Shown here: piece by piece, positions 35,730 through 42,824 of the stretch
Position numbering within the stretch: the stretch's first letter is position 1
Layout of the letters: each line of letters starts with the position of its first letter
Assembly (NCBI RefSeq): GCF_030816965.1
Contig: NZ_JAUSYQ010000002.1
Location: 1,488,001 to 1,552,000 of the forward strand
Length of the DNA: 64,000 bases
DNA from: Streptomyces canus
GTDB lineage: Bacteria > Actinomycetota > Actinomycetes > Streptomycetales > Streptomycetaceae
Direction of reading: 5' to 3'
Program-made: the position numbers and the translations under genes
Notes under the pieces: generated by a model
Told to the model about the DNA's origin: nothing
The model's database searches: none
The model's input: only the letters and a program-made list of their open reading frames with translations

Positions 35730-36938
35730 TCACCAGGTCACCGGCAGGGCGTCGAGGCCGAAGAAGGCGGAGCGCTGGCGGAAGGGCAACTGCTCGGCCG
35801 GGACGGCGGGTCGCGCCCCGACGAGCTCGCGGAAGAGGACAGCGAAGACCTCTTGGAGCTCCATGCGGGCCAGTTGGAGCCCCAGGCACTGGTGCGGGCC
35901 GAAGCCACAGGCCACATGGGCCGAGGCGTTGGGACGGCGCGGGTCGAGACGGTCGGGCTCCGCGAAGACGGCCGGGTCCCGGTTGGCCACCATGGGCAGG
36001 ACGACGACTCCCTCTCCGACCCGTACGGGCGAACCGCCGATCTCGGTGTCCTCGGTGGCGACCCGGGGAATCCACTGCGCGATGGCGAGGTAGCGCAGCA
36101 GTTCCTCGACGGCGCCGGTGACCAGGGCGGGGTCCGCGGTCAGTTGCTCCCGCGCGGCGTCGTCCCGCATGAGCGCGAGCGCGCCGAGCGAGATCATGCT
36201 GGCCGTCGTCTCGTGGCCTGCGACGAGGAGCAGCAGCACCATCGCCGGGAGCTGCCGGGGGTCGAGCGAGGAGTCGGCGTCGAAGCTCGCCACCAGGTCG
36301 GAGAGCAGGTCGTCGGAGGGGTCGCGTCGTTTGGCGTCGGCGAGCCGCAGTACATATTCCTGCAACTGGGTGACCGCGTCGACGACGGCCTCGCGGCTCA
36401 TCTGCGGGGCCCGCACCATGACGTCGATGAGCACGCCGAACCGCTCGCGGTCCCCGTACGGAACGCCGAGGATGTGACAGATCACCAGGCTAGGCAGCGG
36501 CATGGCGAAGGCGCTCACCAGATCCGTACCCGGGCCCTCGCGCTTCAACGCGGCCACCAGCTCCTCGACAGTGCCGCGCACGACCGGGCGCAGCCTCTCC
36601 AGCCGAGCCACCGCGAAGTGGGCGGTGGTCAGCCTCCGGTAGCGGCGGTGGTCGGCGCCGTCCATCCGGAAGAAGGAGAGCTGCTGCGAGGACGAGCCCG
36701 AGCCGGCGCGCGCCGTCGGGAAGCCCGGGTGGCTTCCGTCCGCGCTGAAGGGGCCCGCCAGCACGGCCCGTACGTCCTCGTACCGGCCCGCCAGGTGAGC
36801 GGTGCGGCCGGCGGGCAGGCGCACCCGGGGAAGCCGGCGTTCGCCGAAGAGTCGCCGGTAGGTGTCCGGTACGGCGAAGGGCTGCGCGGCGGACCGTACC
36901 GCCGGGAAGGTCGTCAGCTCGTGGACCGATGCGTTCAT
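35730..36938 (-). CDS. Cytochrome P450
   Basis: A 402-residue soluble P450. The I-helix oxygen motif is LLVAGHETTAS, the K-helix ExxR is EELLR, and the haem loop is CGFGPHQCLG with the Cys thiolate. Length and motifs are those of actinobacterial tailoring P450s such as the CYP107/105 groups. It should hydroxylate or epoxidise the product or an intermediate with electrons from the ferredoxin at 29.5 kb. The ATG at 36938 follows GAGGAG at good spacing; the upstream in-frame extension is not coding-like. The gene is monocistronic, from operator C. Confidence 0.92.
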   Translation of the reverse strand: MNASVHELTTFPAVRSAAQPFAVPDTYRRLFGERRLPRVRLPAGRTAHLAGRYEDVRAVLAGPFSADGSHPGFPTARAGSGSSSQQLSFFRMDGADHRRYRRLTTAHFAVARLERLRPVVRGTVEELVAALKREGPGTDLVSAFAMPLPSLVICHILGVPYGDRERFGVLIDVMVRAPQMSREAVVDAVTQLQEYVLRLADAKRRDPSDDLLSDLVASFDADSSLDPRQLPAMVLLLLVAGHETTASMISLGALALMRDDAAREQLTADPALVTGAVEELLRYLAIAQWIPRVATEDTEIGGSPVRVGEGVVVLPMVANRDPAVFAEPDRLDPRRPNASAHVACGFGPHQCLGLQLARMELQEVFAVLFRELVGARPAVPAEQLPFRQRSAFFGLDALPVTW

Positions 36939-37005
36939 GGGCGGGTTCTCCTCGGTCGCGTCACCTCTGGGCAGCGGCGACGCTACGGCGGGGCACGGCG
37001 ACCGG

Positions 37006-37023
37006 CTGCTCAATAGGGGGCAC
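37006..37023. promoter_or_regulatory. Operator C, P450 promoter
   Basis: CTGCTCA-ATAG-GGGGCAC has a perfect promoter-proximal half and a degenerate distal half. On the minus strand the -10 TAGCGT at 36985-36980 starts 29.5 bases from the centre. The leader to the P450 start is about 35 bases. Confidence 0.6.
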
Positions 37024-37032
37024 GGCCTTCCA

Positions 37033-37050
37033 GCGCACAGGGTTGAGCAG
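37033..37050. promoter_or_regulatory. Operator D, antiporter promoter
   Basis: GCGCACA-GGGT-TGAGCAG has a perfect promoter-proximal half for the plus-strand gene. The -10 candidate GACACT at 37071-37076 starts 29.5 bases from the centre. Sites C and D are 27 bases apart, centre to centre, and face away from each other. Confidence 0.5.
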
Positions 37051-37122
37051 ACCGACCCCCGCTCGGACCGGACACTCGGCACGACCTCGTCCCGCCCGTC
37101 CAGCTCGTCCAGGAGGCACTCC

Positions 37123-38466
37123 GTGCTCGCGTACGCCCCTGTCCCTTCGCTCTCCTCCCATCAACTGCTCCTGTTCCTGCTCCAGGTCTCGCTCCTGCTT
37201 CTGCTGGCCCGTGTGCTGGGTCGGCTCGCCAACCGGGTGGGAATGCCCGCGGTCGCGGGTGAGCTTCTGGTGGGCGTGGTGCTCGGTCCGTCCCTGCTGG
37301 GCAACGTCAGCCCGTCGCTCCAGGCCTGGCTCTTCCCGCACGAGCCGTCACAGGCCCATCTCCTGGACGCCATGAGCCAGTTCGCCGTGATCCTGCTGGT
37401 GGGTGTCACCGGGGCGCACATCGATGTCAAGGCCGTGCGAACTCGCATGGGAACCGTCGTGCGCGTGGGCCTCGGCGCTCTGCTGATACCGCTCGCCGCG
37501 GGGCTCGGCGTCGGCTTCGCCTTCTTCTCCGCGCTGGCCCCCGAGGATGCCGAACGGCCGCTGTTCGCCCTGTTCCTCGGGGTCGCGCTGTGCGTGAGCG
37601 CCATCCCTGTGATCGCCAAGACCCTCTCCGACATGGGCCTTCTCCACCGGGACGTCGGGCAACTCACCCTTGCGGCAGGGATGTTCGACGACGCCGCGGG
37701 CTGGCTGCTGCTCTCGGTGATCTCCGCGATGGCGACGACGACGGCCGGCGGCTCCCTGACGCTGCGCATGGCAGGCCTGGTCGGCTTCCTGCTCCTGATG
37801 CGACTGGTCGGCCTGCGGCTCGTACGGGCCGTACTGCGGCGATCGGCCGACTCCCCGGACCAGGGCCCGGTCCTGGCGTCCGCCGCCGTCGTCGTCCTGC
37901 TCGGCGCCGCGGCGACCCAGGCACTCGGCCTGGAGGCGGTGTTCGGCGCGTTCGTGGCCGGTGTGTGCGTGGGGGCGGCGGGCCCCGAGGTGCGGGCCCG
38001 GCTGGCTCCCCTGCGCGCGGTGGTGCTCTCGGTTCTTGCGCCGGTGTTCCTGGCCGCGGCGGGGCTACGGATGGATCTGACGGCGCTGGCGGACCCGCCG
38101 GTGCTGCTGTCGGCGCTCGCGGTGCTCGTGGTCGCCGTCGCCAGTAAATTTTTGGGCGCGTACCTGGGGGCCTGCGCGAGCCGGCTCACCCACTGGGAGG
38201 GGATCGCACTGGGCGCGGGCCTGAACGCACGCGGCGTGGTGGAGATCGTGGTGGCCACGGTGGGGCTCCAGATCGGAATCCTGAGCACCACGTCGTACAC
38301 GGTGGTGGTGCTGGTGGCAGTCGCCACCTCACTGATGGCACCGCCCGTACTGCGTCTCTCGATGCGCCGGGTGGAGCAGAATGCGGAGGAATCGCTGCGG
38401 GCGCGGGAGTACGACCGGGAGTGGAACGCTGATCGGTCGCCGTCTGCGCCGTCTGCGGAGGGGTGA
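37123..38466 (+). CDS. Cation:proton antiporter family membrane protein
   Basis: A 447-residue integral membrane protein of the CPA2-like Na+/H+ exchanger family, with about 12 hydrophobic segments. Family landmarks are GELLVGVVLGPSLLG near residue 45, the unwound-helix stretch FDDAAGWLLL near residue 190 and the C-terminal GLNARGVVEIVV. The GTG at 37123 is chosen because AGGAGG lies 6 bases upstream. It ends with a short charged cytoplasmic tail. Under cluster control, it may export product, supply pH homeostasis or give self-resistance. Two plain adjacent Asp residues (DD) in the exchange helix suggest an electrogenic type. Confidence 0.85.
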   Translation: MLAYAPVPSLSSHQLLLFLLQVSLLLLLARVLGRLANRVGMPAVAGELLVGVVLGPSLLGNVSPSLQAWLFPHEPSQAHLLDAMSQFAVILLVGVTGAHIDVKAVRTRMGTVVRVGLGALLIPLAAGLGVGFAFFSALAPEDAERPLFALFLGVALCVSAIPVIAKTLSDMGLLHRDVGQLTLAAGMFDDAAGWLLLSVISAMATTTAGGSLTLRMAGLVGFLLLMRLVGLRLVRAVLRRSADSPDQGPVLASAAVVVLLGAAATQALGLEAVFGAFVAGVCVGAAGPEVRARLAPLRAVVLSVLAPVFLAAAGLRMDLTALADPPVLLSALAVLVVAVASKFLGAYLGACASRLTHWEGIALGAGLNARGVVEIVVATVGLQIGILSTTSYTVVVLVAVATSLMAPPVLRLSMRRVEQNAEESLRAREYDREWNADRSPSAPSAEG

Positions 38467-38562
38467 GCGGGGGGCCGGGGGCTCACGAGGCAGGGGCACG
38501 GGCGGGGGGGGCGCGGCGGCCGAGGCCTGTTGGATTGAGGGCGCTCGGAATCCTCTCCGAGG

Positions 38563-38602
38563 GCCGAGCCGGACAGCGAAGCGCCGAGCCGGACCGCGAG
38601 GC
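38563..38602. repeat. Tandem repeat, 2 x 20 bp
   Basis: GCCGAGCCGGACAGCGAAGC is followed directly by a second copy with two changes. It lies in the 172-bp gap between convergent antiporter and ligase-2 genes. A short stem (CTCGGA / TCCGAG, 38544-38561) lies just before it and may help termination. Confidence 0.6.
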
Positions 38603-38638
38603 GCCTGGATGCGACCCGGGTGCGCCAGGTGCGAGGGG

Positions 38639-40189
38639 TCAGAGCGCCCGGTCCGCGCACTCGCGGGCGAGGCGCCACTTCAGGACCTTGCCGAGGTCTC
38701 CTCGCGGCAGCGTGTCGAGCACGACGAGCCGGTCAGGCCGGTCCTCCCGGGCGAGCATGTCCTCCATGCGTTCCCGCAGCCGGCCTTCGTGGACCGGGCC
38801 GTTGACCGTCGCCGCGGCCACGATCTGCCCGCGCCCGTTCCCCTGCTCGTCCGCGGGAGGCAGTGCGAAGACGGCGGCCTCCACGACCTCCGGCAGCCAC
38901 AACAGGGTGTTCTCCAGTTCCGAGGAGGAGAGGGTGTGGCCGTCCCTGACGAGCACGTGGGCCGCCCGGTCGAAGAAGTGCACCTTCCCTTCCCCGTCGA
39001 TGTGGCCGAGGTCCCCGGTCCGTGTCCAGCCGTCCGGACGGAAGGTATGCGCCTCCTCCTCGGGCAGCGCCACGTACGAGCGGCGGGGCGCGGGATGGCG
39101 CAGGTGAATCCAGCCCCGCTCCCCCGCGCCGACGGGCGACCCCGTCTCGTCGGTAACCATGACCTCGGTGCCGTCCGCGGGCGAGCCCAGGCTGACGGCG
39201 GAGCGTGCGGAGGGGGTGAGGCCCGACAAGTAGCCGGTCGGGAGAGGGTTGTTGAGGAAGGCCGGCGCCGATTCGGTGGAGCCGTATCCGGCGAGGATCC
39301 GCGCCTGGGGCAGCACACGGTGCAGCCGTGCCACCGAGGCCGGGGCCACGGGTCCCGAGCCCACCATGAGGGCGGCCAGCCCCGCGAGGTCGTGCTGGCG
39401 GGTGATGTCGGTGGCGGCCCAATGCCGCACGGCATGGGGCGGCAGAACCACGGTCGCCGTCCCGAGACCGGCGGCGGCCTCGGCGGCCGTCTCGGGGTCA
39501 GGGGCGCTCAGCACGTGGACGGTGGCCGGTGAGGTCAACGCCATCATGAGGGCGCTGTGGGCGGCGTTGGTGCCGACCGGCACCGCGCACAGCACGTGCG
39601 GCGCGTCCGCGGTGAACCTGCCGCGCGCGGCACGCCCGTGGGTGAGGTTGGCGTGGGTGACCGCGACGGGCTTGGCCCGCCCGGTGGTGGTTCCCGAGGT
39701 GTGGAGGATGTCCGCGACGTCGCCGGGGAACGCCTCGTCCGCCGGCGCGGCGCCGCCGCTGCGCCGCGTCAGCTCCCCGAGGGTGTCGGTCCAGCCGCCG
39801 GGGCAGCTCTCGTGCGCGCCGGACGGACGGATGAGCCCGACGACACCGCAATGGGCCATCCTGCGTCCGGCCTCCCCCGCGGGAAGTCCGGGCGGCAGCG
39901 GCACGGCCGCGGCGCCCAGGCGGTGCAGGGCCAGGGTGGCGACGGCATGGTCCCACCAGCCGCCGGGCGGGCAGAGCACTGCGACCCGGTCGCCGCGGCG
40001 GACGCCACGGGCGTGCAGCCCGCGGGCGAGCGACGTGGCGGCGGTGTCCCAGTCACCGAGGGTGAGGGATCGCCGGCCGTCGACGACCAGGGCGACATGG
40101 CGGGGCCGCTCACGGATGTACTCGCCCACGAGACGGGGAACAGTGCTGTGGGAGCGGGGGTCGCGGGCGGTGGCGGGAGGTGACGTCAT
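38639..40189 (-). CDS. Acyl-adenylating ligase (AMP-binding), copy 2
   Basis: A 516-residue ANL-superfamily ligase. The P-loop is HTSGTTTGRAKPV, the adenine motif GYGSTESAP, the A7 motif RTGDLGHIDGEG, and the catalytic Lys lies in RGDLGKVLKW. It shares uncommon features with ligase 1, such as an aromatic/basic insert before A7 (RRSYV here, RRRYL there) and a divergent hinge (RAAHVLVRDG), so the two may be paralogs. It would activate a starter or side-chain acid. The gene stands alone; its ATG lies about 2 bases after the predicted start of transcription, so it is probably leaderless. Confidence 0.85.
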   Translation of the reverse strand: MTSPPATARDPRSHSTVPRLVGEYIRERPRHVALVVDGRRSLTLGDWDTAATSLARGLHARGVRRGDRVAVLCPPGGWWDHAVATLALHRLGAAAVPLPPGLPAGEAGRRMAHCGVVGLIRPSGAHESCPGGWTDTLGELTRRSGGAAPADEAFPGDVADILHTSGTTTGRAKPVAVTHANLTHGRAARGRFTADAPHVLCAVPVGTNAAHSALMMALTSPATVHVLSAPDPETAAEAAAGLGTATVVLPPHAVRHWAATDITRQHDLAGLAALMVGSGPVAPASVARLHRVLPQARILAGYGSTESAPAFLNNPLPTGYLSGLTPSARSAVSLGSPADGTEVMVTDETGSPVGAGERGWIHLRHPAPRRSYVALPEEEAHTFRPDGWTRTGDLGHIDGEGKVHFFDRAAHVLVRDGHTLSSSELENTLLWLPEVVEAAVFALPPADEQGNGRGQIVAAATVNGPVHEGRLRERMEDMLAREDRPDRLVVLDTLPRGDLGKVLKWRLARECADRAL

Positions 40190-40223
40190 GGCCGCCGACC
40201 CTAGATTTCGCGGCTCCGCCGCA

Positions 40224-40241
40224 CTGCGCAGGACTGAGCAC
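40224..40241. promoter_or_regulatory. Operator F, between ligase 2 and MFS exporter
   Basis: CTGCGCA-GGAC-TGAGCAC fits the cluster operator with one mismatch. On the minus strand the -10 TAGGGT at 40203-40198 starts 29.5 bases from the centre. On the plus strand CATACT at 40263-40268 starts 30.5 bases from it. Confidence 0.65.
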
Positions 40242-40283
40242 CGAAACGCCGGCGCCCCCAGCCATACTCACCCGATCACGCTA

Positions 40284-40299
40284 CAACGTGCCTACGTTG
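40284..40299. promoter_or_regulatory. Second inverted repeat in the exporter leader
   Basis: CAACGT-GCCT-ACGTTG is a perfect 6-bp palindrome with a 4-base spacer. It lies just downstream of the predicted start of the exporter message and 85 bases before its ATG, a position that suits a repressor, for example one sensing the product. It differs from the cluster operator. Confidence 0.45.
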
Positions 40300-40383
40300 C
40301 ACGGAAGTTGGCATCGCCGCCTAAGATGTCGCGTACACGTAATGTAGCGGCGACCGGTCACCACAGCTCGTTGGAGGCACCGC

Positions 40384-41898
40384 GTGACAGCAACTGGTGC
40401 AGGCACCACCGCAGAGACGCCCGAACCGGGAGCCGAAGCGCCCCCCGCCGCGCGCCATATCATCACAGCGGGGGCGTTGCTCGCCCTGATCCTTTCGTCG
40501 ATGGACGTCTCCATCGTCGGAACGGCCCTTCCCCGGATGGCGGCCGACCTCGGAGCGCTCAGCCTCTATTCGTGGGTCGGCGTGAGTTACGGCATGGCCG
40601 CCGCGGTGGTCATCCCCATCGGGGGGAAACTCGGTGACCTGTTCGGCCGCAAACCGCTGCTGATGGCGGGGCTCGGCGGGTTCGTCCTCGCCTCCCTGCT
40701 GGGCGCCCTCGCCCAGAACATGGCGCTCCTCATCGTGGCGCGCACGGTACAGGGCGTCTGCGCGGGCCTGCTCACCGCCAACATCTTCACTCTCATCGGT
40801 GAGATCTACACCGCCGAGCGCCGGGCGCAGATCCAGGGTGTCTTCTTCAGCGTCGCCGGTCTCGGCATGGTCGCCGGCCCGCCCCTGGGCGGTGTCATCA
40901 CGGACAACTGGGGCTGGCCCTGGGTCTTCTGGATCAATGTGCCGCTGGCCGCTCTCGCGCTGCTCGCCGTGACCGCCGTACCGTTCAAGCAGGTGGGGGG
41001 CCGCTGGCAGGACATCGACGTCCTCGGCGTCCTGACCCTGAGCGCCGGCCTCGTCCCGCTGTTGTTCGGGTTGTCGCTGACCGGTGACGGGCACGCGTGG
41101 GGGTCCCCGGAGGTGCTGGGCCCCGTCCTCGGCGGTCTGATGGTGCTGGGTGTGTTCTGCCTGGTGGAGTCCCGGTACGCCCGCCAACCGCTCGTCCCCT
41201 TCGAGCTGTTCAAGGTCAACCAGGTGGCCGTCCTCGTGGTCGTCTCCTTCCTCTCGGCCGTCGCGATGATGGGCACGACCTTCTACGTACCGCTGCTCTA
41301 CCAGGGTGTCCTCGGAGTCAGTGCCACCTACTCGGGAAGCCTGCTGATCCCGCTCGCCGTCGCCATGATGGTGGTGCCGCCCCTCACCGGTAAGTACCTG
41401 CCGTCCGTGCCGCACTACCGCTATCTGGGAGCAGCGGCGTTCGCCCTGCTCGTCGTGGGTCTGGTGATGCTGTCCCGGGTGCGGCCCGGCAGCGGGGACT
41501 GGATGCCGCTGCTCGCCATGGTGATCGTCGGTATCGGCGTCGGCATCATCTTCCCCCTCACCACCACGGTGGTGCAGAGCGCGGTGCCGCTGGAGCTCCT
41601 CGGCGTCGGTACGAGTCAGATCCAGTTCTGGCGGACCTTCGCCTCGCCCGTGTCGATCGCCGTCCTCGGCACCCTGCTGAGCACGCGCGCCGGCGGCCTG
41701 GGATCGGGCGGCGGCAGCGGCCCCTCCCCCGAGCGGCTGGCCGACGGCCTGAGCGACGTGTTCATGGTCGGCGCGGTGCTCGCGGCGATCGGGCTGGTCA
41801 TCACCTTGTTCCTCAAGGAGATTCCTCTGCGTGGCGCACCGGCGAAGCCGCGCCCGGCGGTGGAGTCCGAGGTCGCCGCGTCGAAGGACGCCACCTGA
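40384..41898 (+). CDS. MFS drug exporter, 14-helix (DHA2) type
   Basis: A 504-residue protein with about 14 hydrophobic segments. Motif A between helices 2 and 3 is GGKLGDLFGRKP, and helix 1 carries the D-x-S-I-V-G-T-A-L-P pattern of drug:H+ antiporters. It most likely exports the cluster product. The GTG start has GGAGGCACC just upstream. The gene ends only 11 bases before the converging DH gene, so no terminator fits between them. Promoter control looks double: the cluster operator upstream and a separate palindrome in the leader. Confidence 0.9.
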   Translation: MTATGAGTTAETPEPGAEAPPAARHIITAGALLALILSSMDVSIVGTALPRMAADLGALSLYSWVGVSYGMAAAVVIPIGGKLGDLFGRKPLLMAGLGGFVLASLLGALAQNMALLIVARTVQGVCAGLLTANIFTLIGEIYTAERRAQIQGVFFSVAGLGMVAGPPLGGVITDNWGWPWVFWINVPLAALALLAVTAVPFKQVGGRWQDIDVLGVLTLSAGLVPLLFGLSLTGDGHAWGSPEVLGPVLGGLMVLGVFCLVESRYARQPLVPFELFKVNQVAVLVVVSFLSAVAMMGTTFYVPLLYQGVLGVSATYSGSLLIPLAVAMMVVPPLTGKYLPSVPHYRYLGAAAFALLVVGLVMLSRVRPGSGDWMPLLAMVIVGIGVGIIFPLTTTVVQSAVPLELLGVGTSQIQFWRTFASPVSIAVLGTLLSTRAGGLGSGGGSGPSPERLADGLSDVFMVGAVLAAIGLVITLFLKEIPLRGAPAKPRPAVESEVAASKDAT

Positions 41899-41909
41899 CG
41901 CTCTGACGG

Positions 41910-42824
41910 CTACCCGACCGGTCGGGCCCCGGTCCTGCGCACCACGGTCTCCTCCAAAAGCCGGTCGATCAGACCGGCTTCGCGGATGCGCTTGCAGGTG
42001 AGCCGGTCGAACCGGGCGGCGGGGCGGCGCTTCTCGTCGTAGAGCAGCAGGTCCGAGTCGAACAGTTCACCGGACGGCGTCAACGTCTCCCGTCGCGGCA
42101 CGTGGACCGTGAAGGGGCCCGGCAGGGGGCGCGGGGCGCGGAACCGCTCGATGAACATCGGGATGAAGGGCTCGGCGATCGAGGTGCGCGTCTGCGCGTA
42201 GGCCACGATGGTCGCCGCGTCGAGCTTGGCAGGGTGCATCTGGAACCACCGCTCGCTATACGGATCGGGCTCGGCCAGGGCGAGTTCCGCCAGTAGCTCT
42301 CCCTGTCCGGTGGTGAGCGTGCCGGTGCAGGTCATCGCGGGGCCGTGCCGGATATTGCGGGCCCGGGTGTGGGCGTACATCTCGGCCATCGTGCCGACGC
42401 GTGGCGCGCCGTGTCCGACGGTCGCGCACACCGCCTCGGGACACGGGGGGAACTCCTCCCCTCCCGGCTGCGGCGTGAGGTGCAGCTCGGCGCGGAAGTT
42501 CTCCCGCCACGGCCCGAAGGGCTCCGGTCCGTCCAGCCAGCGGCTCTCCCCCACGACCTGCGATGGGCCGAACCTGAGCCTGATGTCGCGGTCGAAGCCC
42601 TCAGCCGTGGCGATCGCCTCGGCGAAGACGATGTTGCGCAGTTCGGCTGAGGCAGGGGGGATGCCTCGTGCGCGCAGGACCCGCAGCACCATGTCGAGGA
42701 AAGTGACGCCCGGCAGGACCGAGACGCCGTGCACCCTGTGGGCGCGGGGGATGAAGTCGGTGTCCCGCAGTAGGAGACGGCACTGCTCGGGGAGTCCGGC
42801 CGCCGGGTGGCCCGCCACGGTCAC
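41910..42824 (-). CDS. Free-standing polyketide dehydratase (DH) domain protein
   Basis: A 304-residue protein that consists of one PKS-type DH double hot-dog. The first catalytic motif is HRVHGVSVLPG (H-x3-G-x4-P) near residue 33, and the second is the FQMHPAKLDAATIV stretch with its Asp near residue 205. It resembles the DH at the start of PKS B in sequence and order of motifs. Its GTG start overlaps the synthetase stop (GTGA), so it is coupled to the KS-ended synthetase. It is probably a DH domain split off a module KS | DH | ACP; the ACP would be the one at the N-terminus of PKS A. What it dehydrates is unclear because the unit before that KS is a thiazole carboxylate. Confidence 0.85.
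   Translation of the reverse strand: MTVAGHPAAGLPEQCRLLLRDTDFIPRAHRVHGVSVLPGVTFLDMVLRVLRARGIPPASAELRNIVFAEAIATAEGFDRDIRLRFGPSQVVGESRWLDGPEPFGPWRENFRAELHLTPQPGGEEFPPCPEAVCATVGHGAPRVGTMAEMYAHTRARNIRHGPAMTCTGTLTTGQGELLAELALAEPDPYSERWFQMHPAKLDAATIVAYAQTRTSIAEPFIPMFIERFRAPRPLPGPFTVHVPRRETLTPSGELFDSDLLLYDEKRRPAARFDRLTCKRIREAGLIDRLLEETVVRRTGARPVG

Noticed and set aside
40284..40299. This palindrome as a further copy of the cluster operator.
   Set aside because: The half-site CAACGT does not match CTGCNCA, and its distance to any -10 is wrong.
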